64,000 nt of DNA from Stenocarpella maydis. Taxonomy: Eukaryota > Ascomycota > Sordariomycetes > Diaporthales > Diaporthaceae. Below the pieces are notes generated by a model. It saw nothing but the letters and a program-made list of their open reading frames with translations. It made no database searches and was not told the origin of the DNA. Of this stretch, positions 56,155 through 64,000 are shown one piece after another; position 1 is the first letter of the stretch, and each line of letters opens with the position of its first letter. The position numbers were made by a program, and so were the translations under genes. The stretch lies in assembly GCA_002270565.1 (NCBI GenBank), contig NQMI01000028.1, positions 289,211-353,210 on the forward strand, read 5' to 3'.

Positions 56155-57734
56155 ATGGAATTCAAGACCGCACATGATATTCAAAGCCTGGGAGCCGGAC
56201 CACTTTCTCTGCGCTTCACCAGTTACAGGAAGACCGCGGACTCGATACGCACTAGAAATATTTCAGAATGCGTCGCCGATCTGTCGTCCTACCTTGAGAA
56301 GCTCGGCCCGGTCATGAGTGCCCGTTATGGCGCAGCAGCAGGAGCTCTGGCCGTCCTTCCCACAACCGGCGCCCTCATCGGAGCTCCTGCTAAAGAAGTC
56401 TGGATTCTTTTCAAGCTTGTGTCGGTTGCTGGTACTCTCTCGATGATGCTCTCCCTTGATGGGAACATCGTACCCGGAGTTTCTGACGAATACGAGACCA
56501 GTAGCTACACGTACGGAGGTTTTATAGCCACCAGTCCAGACAGTCAACAAGCCGATAATTTCGACGAAGCCTTTGAAGCATCTCATGTGGCGTCTTGCGA
56601 TCCGAAAAGCTTCGCAAAGCTCGTTCGGAGGCGAGCCAACGACCCTCTGGGAAGCCCTAAACGTCAGGCTGCTGCCATTGGCACCTCCTTACAGTTTGCC
56701 GTGATCCTCTTGACTGTCGTGGCTTGTTATCTCACTGAGTCTGGGCCGATTGTCACATGGTGGTGCAAAGTAAGCTTCGCCCTATTATAGGATTCAGGCA
56801 TCATGGTGAGTTAAATCAACAATTGTCCGTGATAGGGTTGTGGCTGGATGATGGGTTGGTACTTCTTTGTGATTGTTGGTTCACTCCTGGAAAATTCCAC
56901 CAACGTCCCTTTCTCAAACCAGTGGACGATTCGAGTGTCTCGAGCCCCGCGCAGCATCAGCATCGGCGAGGATTCACCGGCCATATTTCCAGTGGACCGG
57001 TTCCATCTGCCAATGACAGACCTCGGGGATGGTTCATTCAACAGCGGGTCGCGACCAATGATTGTTGGCAGAACTTCGTATGAGGAAATTAACCTTCGAA
57101 ACTCGGGCTTTCATCAAACAGAGCTTGGGTCCCTCTAGGCTCAGCATGCCATCCACCGCTCTGATCTGGTTCGGTATAAAACGAATCTGCTTGCAAACCT
57201 TAAGCGCCATGGCTTTAATACAAAGGGATATATTGCCATGGACCGATCCAAGCCGTGGTCCGCGGGGCGGCACTCATTTCTGGTAATTATCTCAGTTCGA
57301 GGCATCAGCCGCCAGCGCGCTATCTACCGGGTCATATCAAAGGCGTTTTCGGTTGCCGTGTTTGTGGGCGGAACGGTAATATTTGCATCCGCTACTCTCA
57401 TGTTCCTGTACATGGCTATCATTGCCCTCAGCCTTGTCCTGGGTGCCGGTGTTATCGGGCGTGTTGCTTCAATGTGGATGGTGTCTAAACTGACGGAAGA
57501 CAAGCCCATTCTTCATCACGTGGTCAACCCCTCAAAGCCCAAGGCGAGGCTGACCGGTTCATGTATGAAATACTCAATGAAGAGGGGCTCATGTTCGAAT
57601 TGGAGGTACACGTTTTCATCAACAGCCGTTCTGTAAGAGATACAGAAAATGATGGTCATAGTTGGCCATTTTCGGAATCCTGGTACGACCGTCCAGACTT
57701 GAGAAGATTATATAGTTATAATGCTTTATATTAA
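56155..57734 (+). pseudogene. Unknown multi-pass membrane protein with in-frame TAG and a frameshift
   Basis: Exon 1 is 56155-56769 and exon 2 starts at 56836 (66-nt intron, phase 0). The frame continues through a TAG at 57136-57138 to the phrase HAIHRSDLVRYKTNLLANLK and further membrane helices (SVAVFVGGTVIFASATLMFL, IIALSLVLGAGVIGRVASM). After a run of four C at 57528-57531 the coding signal moves one frame to GEADRFMYEILNEEGLMFELE and ends at 57734. In total about five membrane helices, with charged loops such as DRSKPWSAGRHSF. I do not recognise a family. Either the gene is decaying, or TAG and the frameshift are read or assembly errors; a small intron could also remove the TAG. An alternative upstream ATG is at 56089. 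Confidence 0.6.
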
Positions 57735-58718
57735 GGGACGCTTCTGGACTTTTATTAGTAGGTATTAAGTTCTCTAGGCTTCTGCAATACCCTTCGTCTT
57801 GGGTAACTAAACATCCTGTGCCTAGCTCACACTACGTCAGCCCGACATGATGGTCTGGATATTTCTACTTCAAAGACATGGTTGGAATGTCATTTATATA
57901 AAAATTGTACTCAACGTCAAAAGTTTGAAAAATGACAATCAGCTGAGGCTCTAAGGCTCAGATGATTGTTTTCCCAAGACCCGGGACAGATACTAGTCAT
58001 TGTTGCACACTTTGACAGAGCACAACCGACCATATATATACACCTGTACAGATTGAAGGTCAGTACCGGTATCTAATTGTTCATTCACGCATGTCATGGA
58101 CTACCTCAATATTACTCGCTTATTTCAATTTCAATTTTGACAAGTACCCAGGGCCCACAACCGCGCGCCTCTTAATTCCATAGATTATGTAGTCAGGAGA
58201 ATGCTGCTCGACAATGAATTGGTCAGATGAGTCTTGCGACATATAGGATACCTCGAGTGGGAAACTTATTCATAGTTCCGGTTATTCATGGGCTACCAAA
58301 AAGCGTATTTTAGGGCGCCATATCTCACCCTTAATGTCTAGACATATGTACACGACAGGATCGCAGTCTCGTGTGTCTCTTTCGACTTACATGCAATGTC
58401 AACCCCCCCTACTGCCCTTGTTTTGTAAGGCTGGATGGAGGGGGGTTAAACCCTGGGACGTACATGCTGCAGGACCCTGGTCCGGGGTGAGGGGTGACGT
58501 AGTGGCCAGATGCGAGGGGTTGTAAGCAGGGTCGTGGGTCACGACGTCGAGGCCGCCAAGTCAATGTGTCTCACCATACATCCATTCCGACGGGCTACAC
58601 ATCTGGCCAGAAACCCGTCTCTGCTGTTTTTAGAGGGCAACATCAGCACCGCGCCTACACATACATCGCCTTCGTGAGGGAACTGGAAACACACCACCAC
58701 GGCTTGCTACTACCGTCG
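57735..58718. other. Intergenic, AT-leaning
   Basis: About 980 bases between the membrane protein and the hydrolase, with TATATA runs near 58034. No supported gene; a start further upstream at 58566 would extend the hydrolase leader. Confidence 0.4.
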
Positions 58719-59983
58719 ATGACCATGACGAGCACGGATCCAGAGCTGGCCACCAAGGCCCCCGAGAGTGATGCTCAGGAGGACGCTCAGAAAGACGCTC
58801 CTGTCGAGACACCGGCTGCTGATCCCGCTGCCACTGCTTCTGCAACTCCAACCGAGGACTCAACGTCCCAACCCAAGCTGTGCGATGATTGCGTGACAGA
58901 CAGGCCCACTCGTTCGTCGCCCTCCTCGCCGAAAGATGGCCCCCCAACTGCCGAGAGCTAACGTTGGATGCCACCAGCCAGCGGCCCAGGCCCGACAGGA
59001 GAGATCAGGAAGCTGAACGGCGTTGATGTGAGTCTCGCGGGCCTGGAAATCTTCGGGAAGTTCAAGGCGACAGAATGTGCTAACCAGCGACCGCCCGCCC
59101 TGCAGGCCTACATTTCCAAGCCCTCCGACTACCCGCACGCGCCCGCGCGCCTGCTGCTGCTCCTGACGGGCGGCACGGGCGTCAAGTCGACCAACAACCA
59201 GATCCAGGCGGACCGCTTCGCGAGCGAGGGCTTCGTCGTCGTCATGCCCGATCTGTTCGAGGGCGACGTCGCCCCCAACTCGGCCACCGTCGACGAGGAG
59301 CAGGCCACCCAGGGCGGCTCGTTCCTCGACAACTTCAAGATAAAGGCCGTCGAAGGCGTCAAGAGTTTCATGATCGACATGTGGCTGGCCCGCCACACAG
59401 AGGAAAAAGTCCTGCCCATCCTGCACAAGGCCATCGACGGCGCCAAGGACGAGTTCGCCGACGCCGTTGGCAACGGAGGCGGCATCTATTCCGCGGGCTA
59501 CTGCTTTGGCGGCCGCTACGTCCTGATCCTGGCTGCCGAGAGGAAGATACAGGCCGGGGGCTCGGGGCTGCTCGGCACTGGCGCGCAGAAGCCTGCGGAT
59601 GAGGAGGCTGCCGGGCCCCAGACGAGCGGGCCGTACATCAAGGCCGGGGCGTTGGCGCACGCGACGCTGGTCGCGCGGGACGACTTTGTGGGCCTGAAGG
59701 CGCCTGTCAGCCTGGTCTGCGTCGAGAATGATCCTCTGTTCCCGGACGACGTGCGCACCGCGGGCGAGGACTACCTTTCCAAGGCCAGCGTTGAGCACGA
59801 GGTCCAGGTCTATCCGGGAGTTCCACATGGTAAGCCACTAGATATCCGAATATGCAGAGCGTAAGCGAGCGCTAACTTCTCTACGAAGGATTTGCTGTTG
59901 TCGGTGAATATGATGATGCCACCATCAAGACGGCGCAGGGCACAGCGTTCGAGCAGATGCTCAAGTGGCTGAAGGATCACTAA
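58719..59983 (+). CDS. Dienelactone hydrolase family protein
   Basis: Exons 58719-58911, 58978-59027, 59106-59829 and 59889-59983 give 353 residues. The alpha/beta-hydrolase core carries the family Cys nucleophile in AGYCFGGRY (Cys214), Asp290 in CVENDPLF and His322 in VPHGF (joined over the last intron). The N-terminal CDDCV resembles the conserved Cys pair of fungal family members. The mature enzyme class cleaves dienelactones or related esters in aromatic degradation; the substrate here is unknown. Exon 1 is extended by a Pro/Ala/Asp-rich, low-complexity lead of about 60 residues. Intron 1 uses a GTTCGT donor with a perfect CTAAC branch site; other donors are possible. A second start, three codons in, is also plausible. 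Confidence 0.83.
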
Positions 59984-62514
59984 TTTGTCCTCCGTCTGGC
60001 TCTGTTTGAGCGTCGATGGAAAGGTGTTAGGGCGTTATGAGGTGGCAGGTGGATGACGATGAATATTTCCCCTTTTCTGAGCTCACTGCATAGTTTTAGG
60101 AAGCCATTTCGGCCGAATATACCTCTCATCGCGGTTCATGCATGCGAACATGCGCGCATCTCTAGGGTACAGTGATCCCAGTTGCCGCCGCCCGCTAGCT
60201 GTGGCCTGGGGTCAGCCCAAGGCGACATAGACATAGCCTTGCCGTTATTAATTTGCAGCAGTTCAGACCCAGTGTCCCCTGACAACAGGGAAGCCGGCCG
60301 CAGGAAATGGGCCCAATGGAAGCACGGGGACAGAGCTGCGCTCCTGAAAGGGAGGCCTTCCGCTCTTTTGCCCCCGACAGCGTCTCGCAAGCTTCTCACT
60401 CTCGCTCGTGGCATATCCCGCGATGCAAGCTGGAGGCTGAGTCTGCTTACAGGAACTGGTGGACCCTTGGGACGCGGAAATACAATGTCAAATCTGGGCT
60501 CTACAGCATGGCGGATCTCGCAGGCTGCAAGTCGTGGGGCAGAGGAAGTGCGAATCTTGGTCTGGGACTGTCACATGCGAGGCCCAAACCTGCCAACCCG
60601 CCACGAGCACCTCGTGACAATCGCCGTTGACGTTGGGCCAGTCCATGGCATGGTTTCACACAAAGGTAAGCAAACAACAAAAACCAGCATCACGTCATGC
60701 CACCTTCCAGCTGATCGGGACTCTCCTTTTCCTTCACTCGAAGCCAGCTGGCCCAGCCTGTTATCAATATCAACAACGTACGATAGCCGTTATGCAGGGA
60801 TGAGAGAAGGACCAGACTATGACCAGAGGCGGCCGAACATACATACATACCTAGGTACACACGGCGAGAGCCCAACAATCGGGATACACGACACACGTAC
60901 ACACGCAGAAAAGCTCCAGTCCACCGCCCGGGCTAGCCTGGGAGACCCTCGTATTTGCGCCTGGCGCGGTAGCAGCCGTCTGAAGTCGCGGGCGCACAAA
61001 GGACGCTGGGGTCTTTCCCGGAGGGCGCACATACACAATGACTCGCTGCTAGACTCGATCAAACAAGCCCCAGCCTCGGGGGAACAAGAAGACACAACGC
61101 TACCCCCCCCCCCCGTTTTTTTGTCTTTCGTCCCTATCACCATCCAGTGTATTGTCATACAGCTTTCATCAAATTGTGTGGGTGTTCCGGTTTCGTTGGC
61201 CCACTCGGCCGAATATTAATTGTGAGTTTTAGCTGGGTTAAATAAAAAGGATTTGTTGTCCCGGTACGAGGTGAGGTTCTTCTTGTGGCGACACATTGGG
61301 TCGCTATTCTCTTGCTCTGGTATATGGCACAATGTCAATTTCCATCTCCATCCACCCCCTCTCCCCCACATACCCTTCCGTCTCTGCTGCATTCGCTACG
61401 TTACACACCGTCGGGTTTCGAGCTGTGCTTCCCTTGTACGGTGGGGAGGGGAGACACGCAGGGCACTCCGGCCCAGCACTAGGGAGGCAGGCAAAAGCTG
61501 GGCGTAGGAGGCGGGTGCTGTACTCGAAACAGGGCGGCCCGCTGGTGTAAGCTCCATCGCCTTTGTCCTTTTTGGGCAGTCAGTCGTTGTTGTCGGTGCC
61601 TGCTGTTGCTGTGTTCCGGTGGTACAGCATCGCCAGGACCCAGGCCAGAGCCGGCCAGCCAGGCCAGCCAAGGCCCCGTGGTGGCCGGGTAATGGACCAT
61701 TCGTCGGAGGTAATGGTGGCGATAGTGGCGGGGCCACGAGGGCCCATCTGGGGTTGTCGTGTTGGGTCGGCTACCTCGGCGCAGTTGGGATATGCTGCCC
61801 AGGCGCGGTGATTCCCCATCTGGACGCGTGGAACGGCATGTGGCAATATGTTCTCTGCGGACGTATGCAGGAGAGGAAATCATCCGGGGGAGGGGGGGTC
61901 TGGCTGGCAGCACTGCTTCCTGCACCTTGCTGCAGCCGGGGGTGGGAAAAGCTGGGAAGGGGAGTGAAGCATATATTCTGTCTTACGAGGGGGAGGCGTG
62001 ACAGTGGGTTGGGCAAGTTGACATGGGTGAGACCCGTTAATCTACCTGTGCGACCCGGGAGGCAAAGGTCGGGGAGATCATGGCTGGAGGGCCTGGGGGA
62101 GTGAGGGAGAGGAGCTTAGTGCGGCTTTGAGCGCGGCGTCAGAGACTGGTCTCCAGAGGAATGGTCAGTTGTCAAGGGCGGTACTTTAAAGTCGGTTGTC
62201 ACCGCATATGTGAGGACAGTCTGGAGCTACTGTGTCGATCCACGGTCTTGTACTCGGTGCTGTGCAGACATTGATGACGTCGAGTGAGGCTCGTGACAGA
62301 ACAGAAAACCACTTGGCCCAGGTGAGAAGAAAACCCGGGCTTCGGGGGATAAATATATATGCCCTCCTGATTAATGTAGCTTAAAGTTCAGGAGGTGCAC
62401 CAAATAGAAGCCACCAAACCACCCCAATCGAGCGAGCACTCGGTAGCAACTAGCCTGTTACAATAATACCGGCGAGGTTCTCATCGAAAGTACACAGAAT
62501 CGGCGCCATGCCAC

Positions 62515-62545
<31 letters not shown>

Positions 62546-62938
62546 ATGCCTCCGTCCATTCCATGCAAGAGCCCGTGTCCCAAAACGCCACCTAATGCCC
62601 CGTCCGACTGTTCCGCGTGAACAAGAGCTGGTCCATGCCACATGCGATGCGATGCCATGCCATGCCATACCATGCGAGTCCGTGATGCGCCTGCCCCCTT
62701 CCCGCCTGCACCAACAGTATGCATCATGCTGTGCCCTGACGCCAGCGGGGGTTCCCTGAGGACTACCCAGTCTATCAGACAGAGCCACACAGCCTGTCAC
62801 GGTACACAAAGGGCCAGGCCCCATGTGAAGACAACATGACATGGACGCCCACCCCCCCCCCTTCACCCGGGAGCAAACAGTTCGTTCCTCTCAAGGCATC
62901 CCCACCCGAGGTGGCGTCCGCCGTCCCCGGTCCGCCCG
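59984..62938. other. Gene-poor 3-kb interval
   Basis: No gene can be supported. A 345-codon plus-strand frame at 60182-61219 begins with TTG and has no domain features. Homopolymers: about 13 C near 61104 and 29 A at 62515-62543, followed by an ATGCC-repeat stretch at 62637-62675. A long non-coding transcript or spliced gene cannot be excluded. Confidence 0.45.
62515..62543 (+). repeat. Poly-A run of 29
   Basis: Twenty-nine uninterrupted A. It lies about 400 bases from the BRCT gene end. It may be a processed-transcript scar or simple expansion; no duplicated flanks are obvious. Confidence 0.9.
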
Positions 62939-63568
62939 TCACGAAGCCGCCTTGGAGAAGGCGCCGTAGACACTCGGCTGCCCCTTGGAAGCGACCTTGA
63001 GGTTTGTGAACCTCGCCTCGGGCAGCCGGCGGCCAGCCTTGACGCTTTCGAGGACCCTATGGGCGATTAGTTGCAACTCGGACGCGGAGAGGTCCAGGAT
63101 ATGTGGCGAGAAGAGAAAGGTGCACGAGACACCATGGCCCGGCAGTGCGGGCTCACGGAGCAGTGTGTCCAGGACTCTGGCATCGGGCACTCACCATTCA
63201 ACACCCACGTACTTCACGCCACAGCCCCCAACCCGCCCTATCTCCTTCTCCAGCTTCCTGCCCGCGAGCCCGCCGCCGGCGCCGCCGCTTGGGCCCGAGG
63301 GTTTGCCCAGGATGACGTGGGTCACCTGCCTCCTACCCAGGTGTATGGACATGCGGGCGCCGTTCTGGGCGAGCAGGTGCTTGAGCTTGTGGTCCGATAT
63401 GAGCGGGTGTGTGCTCCCGTTGACGTAGACGACCAGGCTGTCGAATATCTTGCCGATGCTGCTCGCGGCCTCTGCCTCTGGTGCTGCGTCGCCGTCTTGC
63501 CCTTTGCCTCCCACCGGCGTGTCCTCCCTCGGAGTCTGCTCCCCGCCCCCCGGCGACCTGCTCCCCGG

Positions 63569-63608
<40 letters not shown>

Positions 63609-63931
63609 GTTGCGCTTGCACCCTGGGCCATGGTGCCGGGCTTCCTCAGCATGTCCACAACGCTGTTGGTGGCCCTTGCCCTGACGTCCTTGGGGGTGAG
63701 GGCCTGCCGCTGGTCGTCAAAGTCCTCGGAGCCGGCGCCCACGCGGTCAGACAAGCGGTCGCCGCCCGTAAGCTGGTCCTGCAGCTTCCAGGTGCGGTTC
63801 TCCCGCCAGCCCTGGGGGCCTCTCGTCTCGGCGCGCTGGTGGCCGAGGGCAACCGAGTTCCACGGGTCGAAGTTCCGGCCATACTTGGGCTCGGCTGCCT
63901 TGGTTACGGTTGGCTTCGGTGGCGGTGGCAT
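62939..63931 (-). CDS. BRCT-domain protein, probable DNA-damage response factor
   Basis: Exons 63931-63195 and 63056-62939 join as VEW|VLES in phase, about 285 residues. The phrase GRNFDPWNSVALGHQRAE opens the visible part, then GSEDFDDQRQALTPKDVRARA. Residues about 160-260 form a BRCT-like fold: FDSLVVYVNGSTHPLISD, LKHLLAQNGARMSIHLGRR, VTHVILGKP and the final VEWVLESVKAGRRLPEARF with the conserved Trp. BRCT domains bind phosphoproteins at DNA breaks; the partner is not known. ATG 63931 is the first ATG in frame, but an upstream exon beyond 64000 is possible. A (CAG)n run codes 12 Ser. Confidence 0.78.
63570..63605. repeat. (CTG)12 trinucleotide repeat coding poly-Ser
   Basis: Twelve perfect CTG triplets on the plus strand, read as AGC (Ser) on the minus strand within the BRCT gene, between the conserved N-terminal block and the BRCT fold. 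Confidence 0.9.
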
Positions 63932-64000
63932 GGTTTCCCGTGCGTAGGAGGCAGCGGCCCTCGAGCAGAGGCAGCTGATCAATGCTCGTTCGCCACTGCA

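Noticed and set aside
60182..61219. 345-codon plus-strand frame
   Set aside because: Starts with TTG, has no domain features, is Arg/Ser/Pro-rich in a way typical for chance frames in GC-rich DNA.
62450..62866. Frames across the poly-A run
   Set aside because: Contain homopolymer Phe or Lys and no start context; chance.

Overview
The window is nuclear DNA of a filamentous ascomycete. I infer a Sordariomycete, possibly Hypocreales, from the gene content, short GT-AG introns with CTAAC/CTGAC branch sites, and RIP-type decay of repeats. Genes are spliced, mostly 50-120 nt introns, and single-copy eukaryotic genes sit on both strands. Both window ends cut genes.

Left arm (1-14,650, GC-balanced): the last exon of a DsbA/FrnE-like thiol oxidoreductase; a five-exon FluG-type protein (amidohydrolase fused to glutamine synthetase); a 1036-residue unknown protein with a Cys/His cluster, coiled coil and acidic tail; a truncated seven-helix (SAT4/PTH11-type) membrane protein; ureidoglycolate lyase; and a small single-pass membrane protein with a long CT/CA microsatellite upstream.

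Middle (about 14,650-33,960): an AT-rich, gene-free block of nested LTR retrotransposons. A copia-type element (LTR family A, about 600 bp, priming site matching the initiator tRNA-Met anticodon arm) lies on the minus strand. A gypsy-type element (LTR family B, 463 bp) on the plus strand is inserted in its pol; the five-base target duplication TCTAG is still readable at both ends. A pair of family-A LTRs lies inside the gypsy element, and a second, truncated gypsy copy interrupts the copia pol again. Gypsy reading frames are full of stops at expected Trp and Gln codons, as RIP predicts, while several copia gag and pol pieces are still open. Seven single N characters mark unresolved joins, some beside near-identical duplications.

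Right arm (33,960-64,000): conserved housekeeping genes: Mrm1-type mitochondrial rRNA methyltransferase, a Mit1/CHD3-like chromatin remodeler (divergent from MRM1), a CCCH zinc-finger protein, dihydroorotase (six exons, two of them micro-exons), COP9 signalosome subunit 3, replication protein A large subunit, an unknown multi-pass membrane protein with an in-frame stop and a frameshift, a dienelactone-hydrolase-family protein, and a BRCT-domain protein running toward the window end. Exon structures were derived by hand; almost all junctions keep phase. I found no biosynthetic cluster, CRISPR array or canonical rRNA/tRNA gene. The most unusual material is the nested retrotransposon block and the unknown 1036-residue protein.
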